DNA of 64,000 nt from CAVYUC01 sp963783085 (GCA_963783085.1 CAWAMJ010000005.1:186001-250000), one strand, 5' to 3'; positions 16,404 through 24,511 are shown, counted from the first letter of the stretch. The notes: generated by a model not told the origin, from the sequence alone. Program-made: numbers and translations.

Positions 16404-18335
16404 TTGAGAATAAAACTAATTATAATATTGTCATTATTTCTAGTAAGCTGTCAACCTAAAAACAAGACTTACAAAGCTGACTTTGATAAAGAGTTTGATT
16501 CTGAGTCAAATTTCGAAATACCAGAATTAACGGATGATATAATTGACGATTTAGCTTTATTGGGCAAGATTTGGGGTTTTTTAAAGTATCATCATCCTGA
16601 AGTTGGAAAAGGAAAATATGATTGGGATGAAGAATTGTTTCAGTTTTTGCCAGAATACTTGAATGTAAACAATACTAGGCAGCGTGACAAATTACTACTG
16701 CGATGGATAGAAAAATACGGTGAGTTGCCTAAATGCATTACCTGTAAGGAAACGGCTGTCGATGCGTATCAGAAACCTGATTTTTCGTGGCTTGAAAACG
16801 GAAATATGAGCGCTGCCTTAAAAGTAAAGATAAAAGAAACCTATGAGAATAGGTATCAGGGAACTACTCATTACTATGTTAAGAAGGTGCATAGTAAAAG
16901 TAACTTTGAATTCTTAAACGAACAAACTTATTCAACTGCTTTCCCTGATAAAAATTTACGTTTATTAGCCTTGTACCGGTACTGGAATATAATCCAATAT
17001 TTTTTCCCATATAAGTATTTAACAGATAAAGATTGGAATGAAGTAATGAGCGAATTCATCCCCATATTTATTAATGCAAAAACTTCATTGGAATATCAAT
17101 TGGCGATACTTCAACTTGCAAGCGAAACCAATGATACGCACGCAAGATTTCTTTTAGAAGAAAATAAAACAGACTTATTGAGAGGTACAAGATATGCGCC
17201 TCTTCGGACAAATGAAATAGATTCATTGAGAGGTACAAAGTATGCACCTTTTCAGGTTCGGTTTATTGAAAACAAATTAACAGTTATAGAATATTTCAAG
17301 CCGAAATTAAAAGAAACTGCAGGTTTGGAAATAGGCGACTTTATAACCCATGTAAACGGCAAAAAGATAGAAACTATCATTGACAGTATCAGGTCATATT
17401 ATCCGGCATCGAACGAAGCAGCAAGAATGTATTACATGGCGACCGATTTGCTACGTTCGAATAATAATTCCGTTCGCATCGTCTATAATTCTTCCGGGAA
17501 AATAAAGCAAAAAGTATTATCAATGTATGAAAGGTCTGATTTGAATATGGACGAACCCAATAATAAATTGTCTTATGACAGAATAATGGTTAATAAAGAT
17601 TCTACATTTATCGGTTATATTTCACTTGAAACCATTAAAGACTCGGAAATATCCCATATTAAAAAGTCTTTTATGAATGCGAAAGGAATCATCATTGACA
17701 TTCGGAATTATCCTGCCGCTTTTGTGCCTTATTCATTGGGTGAATTTTTTACTCCGAAAAGGAAACCTTTTATGAAATTTACAACAGGTAATTTTAATAA
17801 TCCGGGAGAATTTAATTTTAGTAGCTATATGTACTATTTAAATTATAAAGCAGGAAACCGTGATAGCTCAAATGATTCTAAAAAGCCTAAATCAGGAAAT
17901 TCAAATAATGCGAGAGAATTTTGTTTTAATAATAATGTGCCGTTTTTAAATAATAATAATTTAGGAATCCATGATAGCTCAAATGATTCTGAAAAACCTA
18001 TATCAGGAAATTATTTTCAAGATAAATTAGTCGTTATTGTGAATGAAGCAAGTATAAGTCAATCCGAATTTTCGGCTATGGCATTCAGGGCTGGAGATAA
18101 TACAATTATAGTTGGCAGTCAAACGCAAGGTGCTGACGGAGAGATGTCGTTTATCCCATTACCGGGCGGATTAAAAGCCGGGTTTTCAGGTATGGGGGTC
18201 TATTATCCGGATGGGACAGGAACTCAGCGTATTGGCATAGTTCCGGATATTGAGGTAAAACCTACCATTCAAGGGATTCGTGAAGGACGAGATGAACTCT
18301 TGGAAAAAGCAATTGAATTAATACTAAATGAATAA
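16404..18335 (+). CDS. Secreted S41-family (tail-specific/C-terminal processing) serine peptidase lipoprotein
   Basis: 643 residues from TTG 16404, the only start that gives the lipoprotein signal (ILSLFLVSC, lipidated Cys ~16). It has an N-terminal helical region with a YWNIIQYFFPY motif, a PDZ-like domain around 290-345 (GLEIGDFITHVNGKK), and a peptidase core ending in NEASISQSEFSAMAF with the catalytic Ser near 550, then VGSQTQGADG and PDGTGTQRIGIVPD. It is probably outer-membrane or periplasmic. Odd points are tandem near-repeats: LLRGTRYAPL / SLRGTKYAPF, and a duplicated asparagine-rich loop with DSSNDS twice (about 465-545). It is the only gene in its cassette. Confidence 0.85.
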   Translation: MRIKLIIILSLFLVSCQPKNKTYKADFDKEFDSESNFEIPELTDDIIDDLALLGKIWGFLKYHHPEVGKGKYDWDEELFQFLPEYLNVNNTRQRDKLLLRWIEKYGELPKCITCKETAVDAYQKPDFSWLENGNMSAALKVKIKETYENRYQGTTHYYVKKVHSKSNFEFLNEQTYSTAFPDKNLRLLALYRYWNIIQYFFPYKYLTDKDWNEVMSEFIPIFINAKTSLEYQLAILQLASETNDTHARFLLEENKTDLLRGTRYAPLRTNEIDSLRGTKYAPFQVRFIENKLTVIEYFKPKLKETAGLEIGDFITHVNGKKIETIIDSIRSYYPASNEAARMYYMATDLLRSNNNSVRIVYNSSGKIKQKVLSMYERSDLNMDEPNNKLSYDRIMVNKDSTFIGYISLETIKDSEISHIKKSFMNAKGIIIDIRNYPAAFVPYSLGEFFTPKRKPFMKFTTGNFNNPGEFNFSSYMYYLNYKAGNRDSSNDSKKPKSGNSNNAREFCFNNNVPFLNNNNLGIHDSSNDSEKPISGNYFQDKLVVIVNEASISQSEFSAMAFRAGDNTIIVGSQTQGADGEMSFIPLPGGLKAGFSGMGVYYPDGTGTQRIGIVPDIEVKPTIQGIREGRDELLEKAIELILNE

Positions 18336-18341
18336 AAACCA

Positions 18342-18536
18342 GCAGGTAACAATTAGCTATATATAATACGGGGTTCAGTGGGTAATTCAACCACAGTTCT
18401 TCGTTGCAACACCGCCAATTCGTCGTAGACGTTTGACGGAAAAAAGAAAATATGAATAAACGAATTGGCTCAGTGCAAATTTGAAAATGAAGTGCTTCGA
18501 AAATCCATATTATAAATAGCCGAAACATTAGCTTTA
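18342..18536 (+). repeat. attC-like site 6, uninterrupted
   Basis: R'' GCAGGTAAC (18342-18350) is the exact complement of the cassette start GTTACCTGC (16375). Left arm GCTATATATAATACGG, right arm CCATATTATAAATAGCC, then GAAAC and ATTAGCTTTA (18527-18536), with A in place of the usual G before TTA. The next cassette ends TAAAGCTAAC, so this variant R' is still the true boundary. Confidence 0.7.
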
Positions 18537-18611
18537 ATATTAAAAAAAACGGGGACAAATTTGACAAATTGCCGAAATTAATATAAATTGCGTCAAACAA
18601 ATGACGGTATT

Positions 18612-19745
18612 ATGGATTATTTAGTTAGAGACTTATCGGAGAATATTACCAAGAAGTTACAATCCAACAAAGTTGTAATAGTTTTTGGTGCACGAAGAGT
18701 TGGAAAAACTGTTCTTGTTAAAGGGTTACTTGAAAAAATTAATGAACCTGTGCTTTCTTTAAATGGTGAAGATATTAATGTACACGACAGACTTGCAATT
18801 AGAAGTGTTGAGAACTACAAGCAACTTTTAGGTTCATACAAATTTCTCTACATTGACGAAGCCCAGAAAATTCCGGAGATTGGCTTAAAACTAAAACTTA
18901 TGATTGACGAAATTGAAGACTTGAAAATTATCATCTCAGGCTCTTCTTCTTTTGACATTCATAAGGATGCAGGAGAGCCGTTGACTGGAAGAAAGTACTC
19001 ATTCAAACTTTTTGCACTTTCTGAAAATGAATTCAATCAGGTTGAAAATAAAATTGAAAAAATTGATAAAGTAAGGGAAAGATTAATTTTTGGCAATTAT
19101 CCCGAATTACTTCAACTGCCTGACCGAGAAGACAAAATAGATTACCTGAATGAAATGGTCAGTTCATATCTCCTAAAAGATATCCTGGTTTATGAGAACA
19201 TAAAGAATTCACAAAAAATATTTAACCTATTACGATTAATAGCATTTCAAATTGGAGGAGAAGTGTCATTGCAAGAATTAGGGAAACAACTTGGAATAAG
19301 CAAAAATACTGTAGAAAAGTATCTTGATTTACTAAGCAAAGTTTTCATCCTTCACAAAGTAGAAGGATTTAGTCGAAACTTAAGAAAAGAAATTACAAAG
19401 AATTCCAGATGGTACTTTCTTGACAATGGAATAAGGAATGCTGTGATTGCAAACTTTAATCCAATTGAATCACGAAATGATATTGGAGCACTTTGGGAAA
19501 ACTATATGATTAGCGAACGGCTCAAATATCAGGAATACAATAGACTGTCATCTAATAATTATTTCTGGAGAACCTATGAGCAACAAGAGGTAGACTGGGT
19601 GGAAGAAAGAGATGGTTCTCTTTTTGGTTATGAATTTAAATGGAAAGAATCAAAAGTTAAGATTCCAACACAATGGAAAAATGCTTATCCTGATTCTTCA
19701 TTTGAAGTAATAAACAAAGACAACTTCGAAAAATGGTTGACATAA
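18612..19745 (+). CDS. AAA/DUF4143 family ATPase
   Basis: I chose ATG 18612 over an in-frame TTG 24 bp earlier; 377 residues. AAA_14 domain: Walker A FGARRVGKTVL at ~25-35, Walker B FLYIDEAQKIPE at ~78-89, sensor IIISGSSSFDI. A winged-helix segment follows (GKQLGISKNTVEKYLDLL), then the DUF4143 region with a PD-(D/E)xK-like pattern (WENYMISERL, EVDWVEE, YEFKW). Members are widespread, often horizontally spread, and of unclear function; many sit beside toxin-antitoxin or defence genes. It is the only gene of its cassette. Confidence 0.88.
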   Translation: MDYLVRDLSENITKKLQSNKVVIVFGARRVGKTVLVKGLLEKINEPVLSLNGEDINVHDRLAIRSVENYKQLLGSYKFLYIDEAQKIPEIGLKLKLMIDEIEDLKIIISGSSSFDIHKDAGEPLTGRKYSFKLFALSENEFNQVENKIEKIDKVRERLIFGNYPELLQLPDREDKIDYLNEMVSSYLLKDILVYENIKNSQKIFNLLRLIAFQIGGEVSLQELGKQLGISKNTVEKYLDLLSKVFILHKVEGFSRNLRKEITKNSRWYFLDNGIRNAVIANFNPIESRNDIGALWENYMISERLKYQEYNRLSSNNYFWRTYEQQEVDWVEERDGSLFGYEFKWKESKVKIPTQWKNAYPDSSFEVINKDNFEKWLT

Positions 19746-20109
19746 AAATACTAAAGCTAACAATTACCCTCCAATAAAGCGTTGCTTGCACACGCTTTAT
19801 ATTGGAGGGTATGTTGAACCTGCCTGCCGGCAGGTAGGCTAAACATTTTTCACATTCAACCACTTGCCAATTAATGGTTTATCAATAGTGTTCTCAATCG
19901 GGTTTTATCCATTTTCCGGAGATGATTTTTCCGGTTTTTACAGGATGATTTTCAGGATTTTTCAAGACTTCGTGATATATTTTTCATCCTTCTGAGGTTG
20001 ATTTTCATTCAGCTATTGCAATTTTGTCCAAAGCACACATTTACAGGCATACAATCCTTATTTGCGCTGCCGGTAGCAGTGCATCAATTTAATTTTTTTG
20101 CATCAGGAG

Positions 20110-20924
20110 TTAACCCATTCCAGCCTTTACATTGGCAGGCGGCGCCCGTTCTTTCGGATAAGTCTCCAGCAACTGCAGTTCTCCTCCGCAGTCGCGGCAT
20201 TTTAGCAGCGAGCTCTCTCCAAAACACAACTCCAGCACCTGTGTCCTGGAAAGGGGTGCGGCCTGCACCAGTTCTTCCCCAAGGCTTTCCCGGACAGCTG
20301 CCAGGTTTTGCTTTTTGCTGCGGGTGCTTAAAAAACCCAGGTGGCGTATCCTACGGAAATACGGCGGCACAATATGGTCGAGGAACCGTTCCAGGAATTC
20401 GGTACCCGGAATGGTTTCGGTTTTCTTTTGGTAGCCGTTTTCGCGGTCGCACCAGCTAAAGGTGACGTGGGTATCGGTTACTTTCTGAATCCGTGCATTG
20501 GAGATGGCCACCCGGTGGGCGTACCTGCCGAGATATTCCACCACGCTGTCGGGCGAACCAAATGCCTGTTTGGCATAAACCACCCAGGGTTTTTGAATCA
20601 GGTCGCGCGGCACAAACTTTTTGATTTTACCCTGCCGTTTTAGTTTGCGCAGCTTTTTTGAAAACCTGGCGCTGAAAACATTGGACATCTGTTTTACATC
20701 GAACAAAAAATTGCCGTCTTGTACCACCGGCAATGCTTTACTGCCCGATACCGGGGGAAGTGCCAGGTAGAGCTTTTCGTTTTTAAACATGGAAAACATA
20801 GTACGCAATCCGTAAACCAGGTGCTTAAATGAACTCATACTGGGCTTTTCGTTTTGCCGGATAGTGAAAAGGTATTCTTCCATCTGGTCGATAGACAGCT
20901 CTAAGGGAGCCTCGAAATGTTTCT
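20110..20924 (-). pseudogene. IS91-like fragment D: recombinase N-terminus fused to transposase C-terminus
   Basis: On the complement, the first ~60 residues look like the SAM-like domain of a tyrosine recombinase (LSIDQMEEYLFTIRQ, MSSFKHLVYGLRTMF, then KALPVV). The frame then continues without a break as an IS91-family transposase from QDGNFLFDVKQM through VEYLGRYAHRVAIS (the Y-x3-Y pair) and a Cys-rich tail LLKCRDCGGE. The transposase half lacks the HUH region; the recombinase half lacks its catalytic domain. It is a different IS from copies A-C (diverged sequence) but has the same kind of recombinase-transposase deletion. The sequence between 19817 and 20109 has no gene. Confidence 0.7.
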
Positions 20925-21475
20925 CACTGAAGTCCTGGACGTCGGAGTATCCGAGGCAATACCAATCCAGCGCAAAAGGCGAGCCGGGGAGGTTCAGTCG
21001 GGGTCTGTGAACATGGCAAAGACAGGCAAGGGTTGCATGGGAACACAGGAGAGCTTACCTCCTCCGCACGAAACATGGCCAATAAAGGGCAGGCCATACC
21101 GGAATATGTCCTATCCGGTAAGGTAAATACCGGCACCTTACAAGGAGCGCAGAAAAGAGCGGTATCGCAAGCGGTATCCGGAACGAGGGAAACCGAAGTG
21201 AAGGAGATGGGAGAAGGCAGTTTTAGCACCTTCATAGTACCGGTTAGGTATGGGGAACCACACCCAAGGGACCCATATCAGGGAAGGGGGGTGCCTGAAA
21301 TTGGGTTTGTATTTTGGACACATTTAATGGACCGGATTTATTAAAACCTAAAATTTATCATACATTTAGTTCAGCGAAACCAATTTTGGAGGAACCGTAT
21401 GCGGGAAGTCCGCTCGTACGGGTCTGTGGGGGTGCAGGGAGGTAACGAACTGCACTACCCGGCAAATCCGCGCCG
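20925..21475 (+). mobile_element. ORF-less group II intron remnant
   Basis: The segment at 21389-21424 resembles domain V (GAACCGTATGCGG-GAAGT-CCGCTCGTACGGGTC) and is followed by a domain VI-like stem (GGTGCAGGGAGGTAACGAACTGCACTACC). Upstream, 20940-21300 is GC-rich and structured like intron domain I, with no maturase gene. The 5' end cannot be fixed from this sequence. It lies between the IS91-like fragment and the right arm of attC 7. Confidence 0.5.
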
Positions 21476-21546
21476 ACAACATGTACCAACCGTTACAAAC
21501 AATAGTAAAAAAGAAGAATTCCTCTTAAAATTAATAGCCAAAAATA

Positions 21547-21577
21547 TTGAATCATGTAAACCAATTAGTTAACTTTG
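21547..21577 (+). promoter_or_regulatory. Bacteroidota-type promoter of the third HigBA cassette
   Basis: TTG at 21547-21549, a 20-bp spacer, then TAACTTTG at 21570-21577 is a full match to the -33/-7 pattern. The toxin ATG follows only 4 bp after the -7 box, so the transcript would be leaderless or nearly so. Confidence 0.5.
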
Positions 21578-21581
21578 CCGA

Positions 21582-21926
21582 ATGATTAGAAGATTAATTG
21601 CTTACAAAAATTACTTTGTTGACTTCTATAAATCGCAGGATTTTGAAGTTCAGGAAAAAATAGAATATGTATTTGACTTAGTTCGATTTGAAAAACAGGT
21701 GCCAAAGAAATTTTTCAAAAACCTTGAAAACACAGATGGAATTTATGAAATACGAGTAATTACAACTTTTAAGAGCATTAGAATCTTGTGTTTCTTCGAC
21801 AAAGGTGAATTAGTTGTCTTGACTAATTGTTTTATTAAAAAGACTCAAAAAACACCGAGTAAAGAAATAAAAATGGCTGAGAAATTGAAAAAGGAATATA
21901 TGAATGAAAAATATGGAGGAAATTAA
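21582..21926 (+). CDS. HigB/Gp49-type toxin, diverged
   Basis: 114 residues from ATG 21582. It has Gp49-like features: a helical N terminus (FEVQEKIEYVFDLVR), KKFFKNLENTDGIYEIRV, SIRILCFFDKGELVVLTNC, FIKKTQKTPSKEIKMAEKLK. It is only distantly similar to the toxins at 12601 and 15502. The order toxin then antitoxin, with the antitoxin ATG one base after the stop, is that of higBA. It is probably a ribosome-dependent RNase. No earlier start codon is available, consistent with the promoter placement. Confidence 0.85.
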   Translation: MIRRLIAYKNYFVDFYKSQDFEVQEKIEYVFDLVRFEKQVPKKFFKNLENTDGIYEIRVITTFKSIRILCFFDKGELVVLTNCFIKKTQKTPSKEIKMAEKLKKEYMNEKYGGN

Positions 21927-21927
21927 A

Positions 21928-22218
21928 ATGGAAAATATAACAGACTTTGAAGATATTTTAAAAGAAAAATACGGAGAAAAAGGAACTCTAACGCGAGACC
22001 AATATGACGCTGATTCTTTAGCATTTAGACTTGGAGTCATGCTTAAAGAAGCGAGAAATGAAGCTAATATAACTCAAGATGAATTGGCTCAGAGAACTGG
22101 GACAAAAAAAAGTTATATCTCACGAATCGAAAGAGGACAAAGTGACATTCAAATTTCGACTTATTATAAATTAATTGAAATTGGATTAGGTAAACATTTG
22201 AATATTTCGATTGGATAA
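21928..22218 (+). CDS. HigA-type antitoxin, XRE helix-turn-helix
   Basis: I chose ATG 21928 because a GGAGG sits just upstream (21915-21919) inside the toxin gene; an alternative ATG at 21904 would overlap the toxin by 23 bp. 96 residues. The XRE domain reads NEANITQDELAQRTGTKKSY, then ISRIERGQSD. It acts as antidote and autorepressor in the family. Confidence 0.85.
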   Translation: MENITDFEDILKEKYGEKGTLTRDQYDADSLAFRLGVMLKEARNEANITQDELAQRTGTKKSYISRIERGQSDIQISTYYKLIEIGLGKHLNISIG

Positions 22219-22232
22219 AAAATTAAACTACA

Positions 22233-22364
22233 GTTTGTAACAAATTGTACATGGCAGACGGGGGTTTTAGCGGTCTGACAAGTCAGACCTGTCGCCCACT
22301 TTCCTGCGGGTCTGACAGGATTTCTCTTCGAAATCCCGCCCGACCACATACACCGTTATGGCCA
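22233..22364 (+). repeat. attC-like site 8, uninterrupted
   Basis: R'' GTTTGTAAC (22233-22241) is the exact complement of GTTACAAAC at 21492. Left arm TGTACATGGCAGACGGG, internal hairpin GGTCTGAC/GTCAGACC, right arm CCCGCCCGACCACATACA, then CC and GTTATGGCCA (22355-22364). The arms pair with one extra base on one side, like the extrahelical bases of integron attC sites. Confidence 0.7.
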
Positions 22365-22394
22365 ATTAAAAAAAGACTTAGACAATTATTTGAG

Positions 22395-22901
22395 ATGAAA
22401 AGTATAGTATTGATTTTTATTGGACTGATTCTTTCAATGAATTCATTTTCGCAAGACAAACTCTGACAAATTGATAAAGAATTGATTGAATTTTAAACCG
22501 ATACCCTTTATAGCCAACTTGATTTAAACTATACAAATTCATCGGATGGTATTTTAGTTCTATGGATTGAGAAATATAATGTTGATTCATTATCAGATTC
22601 TAAGAAAATTAAAAATCATTTTTTCACTTGAAAGGGTGATTGGTCTTTAATGCAATTGATTTGGGATGGAAACGTTGGAAGCTTTGTTCCTGGATTATTT
22701 GACTCTTTTATGAAAATAGTTAAACCCAATGGACAATTTACTATTTCAATCTTATATAAGGGCAAGATTAATCTTGATATAATAAGCTCTTTCGAAAAAC
22801 ATGTTGTGATTGTCAAAGCTATAGAAATAAAAGGACTTCAGATTGATAGCAACCTTGATATGTTTAATTATAAAGCGAATAGCGTGATTATATTAGCATA
22901 A
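22395..22901 (+). pseudogene. Decayed secreted protein gene with three in-frame stops
   Basis: ATG 22395 opens with a signal peptide (IFIGLILSMNSFSQ). The frame stays the same to 22901 but is interrupted by TGA (22464), TAA (22494) and TGA (22629). Ignoring the stops, the product would be ~168 residues with no recognised domain (SSDGILVLWIEKYNVDS, WDGNVGSFVPGLFDSF). No indel is needed, so this is point-mutation decay. It is the only gene of the last cassette. Confidence 0.65.
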
Positions 22902-22921
22902 TGGTTTAAATAAAAATTAAC

Positions 22922-23000
22922 TGGCCATAACAATTAGGGATCAATCACACGTATGATCCGGGGGGACTCTACTGTGATTACCGATTTTATAGAACCTCTA
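22922..23000 (+). repeat. Terminal attC-like site, right half not recognisable
   Basis: R'' TGGCCATAAC (22922-22931) is the exact complement of GTTATGGCCA at 22355, followed by AATTAGGGATCAATCACA. A partial fold is possible with TGTGATTACCGAT near 22975, but no CCGTTA right boundary follows. The array ends here. Confidence 0.5.
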
Positions 23001-23038
23001 TCAGATCTGTGTGAAAACAGGATAAGAAGCAATTGATT

Positions 23039-23170
23039 TTTGCACCGGGTTTTAACCCGGTGATCTCATGATGAATGAAAGTCGGCTTTAGCCGGTAATT
23101 TTCAGCATTTTAAAGGCTAAAGCCTGAACTTTGCCAATAAGTTTTTAACCACCGGGCTATGAGCCATGGT
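23039..23170. repeat. REP-like palindromic sequences
   Basis: The stretch contains CACCGGGTT/AACCCGGTG and GGCTTTAGCC-type palindromes, with ACCGGGCT near the end. It looks like an intergenic repetitive-palindrome cluster. The rest of 22,990-23,360 has no gene. Confidence 0.4.
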
Positions 23171-23313
23171 GTAAAAATTTGTATTCTTCATACAGCATGT
23201 TCAATGAACGAATACTGAAATTTCCAGCAGGAAAGGGGTTTTAAGCGCATTTTTTAAGCAAAAAACTTATTGATTAAGTGCCTAATACAATAGATTCATT
23301 TATGGAAATATAT

Positions 23314-23321
23314 TACATTTG
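23314..23321 (+). promoter_or_regulatory. Candidate -7 box (TACATTTG)
   Basis: An exact TAnnTTTG match 43 bp upstream of the next gene's ATG. No good TTG lies at the right distance upstream, so only half of the promoter is supported. Confidence 0.35.
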
Positions 23322-23364
23322 CCACAGTTACCTCCATTATTTATTTAATTTTAAAATATAGTGT

Positions 23365-24207
23365 ATGGTTACGAAAAAAGAACTGACTGATTTTAAGCAA
23401 ACATTGACAACTGCACTTCAAAAAGCAGGTTATACTGCATATGGACGTATATCTTCTTCAGAAGAAACCTATAATTTTTACGCTCATCTTCCTGAGCAGG
23501 AGATGGTATCGTTGTATATTGAAGACAATAATTTAGATGAAATTAACAGGGTATACAGGGTAATCAAATTTATCAACGACAACAGCGGAAACAGTTACAG
23601 TTTAAAAACTCTCTGCAAAGACCATGGTATTGATTATAAAGTGTTCGCTCATGCTGTTGAAAACATGCCATACCTCGACAAGACAGGAGAGAGGCGTAAA
23701 ACTCAGTATCATTGGATTCATGAGGAGGAGCCTACCTTCAAAACGGCAAAAGATGTTGTTAATCATATGCGAAAGCTAAAAGCAACTAAATTGACCAAGA
23801 ACTTAAAAAAGAAGATAAGCCAAGCGGTAGCAAAGGGTATCAGCAAGGATGATTTCTTTAAAGAAAACAATATAAGAAAAGACGCCACATATGGTGCTGA
23901 TGCTTATTATAACTATCAAAAGGTACAACAGCAGAAAAAGGATGATAATTTCTCTGAAGCTGTACAAGAAAACTCACCTGAACCTGAGATTTCACAAGTT
24001 AATTCAGAAAATAAACTTCAATCGCCAGAAAGTGTCAATGGTGAATCAGTTTTAAATGGTGATGAAGAAGTTATTACTTCCGAAATTATTGATGATTCAA
24101 GTTTGCAGATTGAGAATTACATCCTGAGGCAGGAAATTAAGTACTTAAAGAAAATTAATAAAGCAAAGGATAAGCTGATAAAAGCTTTACGGAAGAAGCA
24201 TGATTAA
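23365..24207 (+). CDS. Unrecognised protein with C-terminal coiled coil
   Basis: 280 residues from ATG 23365, no signal peptide. The N-terminal ~120 residues mix helix and strand (AYGRISSSEETYNFYAHLPE). The middle contains repeated lysine-rich helices (KATKLTKNLKKKISQAVAKG), and residues 200-240 are acidic and low in complexity. The last 40 residues form a basic coiled coil (LRQEIKYLKKINKAKDKLIK). A nucleic-acid or oligomeric scaffold role is possible, but I recognise no family. It lies alone after the cassette array with no co-directional neighbour within 300 bp. Confidence 0.6.
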   Translation: MVTKKELTDFKQTLTTALQKAGYTAYGRISSSEETYNFYAHLPEQEMVSLYIEDNNLDEINRVYRVIKFINDNSGNSYSLKTLCKDHGIDYKVFAHAVENMPYLDKTGERRKTQYHWIHEEEPTFKTAKDVVNHMRKLKATKLTKNLKKKISQAVAKGISKDDFFKENNIRKDATYGADAYYNYQKVQQQKKDDNFSEAVQENSPEPEISQVNSENKLQSPESVNGESVLNGDEEVITSEIIDDSSLQIENYILRQEIKYLKKINKAKDKLIKALRKKHD

Positions 24208-24511
24208 TTATTCTCTAATGCAGTGAACATGATGATAGGTAATTCTACCAAATATTAATATTCTCACTATAAACTTTAGGCATTCGATTTTTCGCAGGAA
24301 TACTGTCCGTTTTCAGCAGGACCGGCTGTCCGAATAACCCAGGATGGAGTATTCGCTTTCAGCGGATGCCCGAAATTGCGGGAATGTGCAAATAGCAATT
24401 GAAGCAAGATTTAAACACTTTAACGTTTCAGGATTTCAGTTTAAAACATTTAATTTGAACGTTAGATAAATTAACTTTACGTGAATTGATATTGCTTTTA
24501 AACTATTTAAC
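24208..24511. other. Intergenic region without a gene
   Basis: About 300 bp. It contains short GC-rich inverted stretches (GACCGGCTGTCC, GCTTTCAGCGGATGCCCG) but no reading frame or clear promoter. A TAACTTTAC lies at 24472-24480, with TTTG only 14 bp upstream. Confidence 0.3.

Larger units (their letters stand above)
19752..21500 (+). repeat. attC-like site 7, interrupted by an IS91-like fragment and a group II intron remnant
   Basis: R'' TAAAGCTAAC (19752-19761) is the complement of the cassette start. A strong hairpin follows at 19767-19809 (CCCTCCAATAAAGCG / CGCTTTAT-ATTGGAGGG), then GGTATGTTG (19808-19816), which pairs with CAACATGTACC just before AACC and GTTACAAAC (21492-21500). About 1.65 kb of foreign sequence separates the two arms. 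An alternative reading is that 19752-19820 is a complete short attC ending at GTTGAAC. Confidence 0.55.

Noticed and set aside
20933..21344. Protein-coding frames on both strands in 20.9-21.35 kb
   Set aside because: They overlap the intron-like structured region and have no recognisable domain; treated as intron remnant.
22395..22901. Stop-codon reassignment or recoding in the last cassette
   Set aside because: The stops include both TGA and TAA, and all neighbouring genes use them as normal stops.
1213..22931. CRISPR array or simple tandem repeat
   Set aside because: The repeated units are gene-sized, differ in sequence, and share only short boundary motifs with foldback arms; no spacer-repeat periodicity exists.
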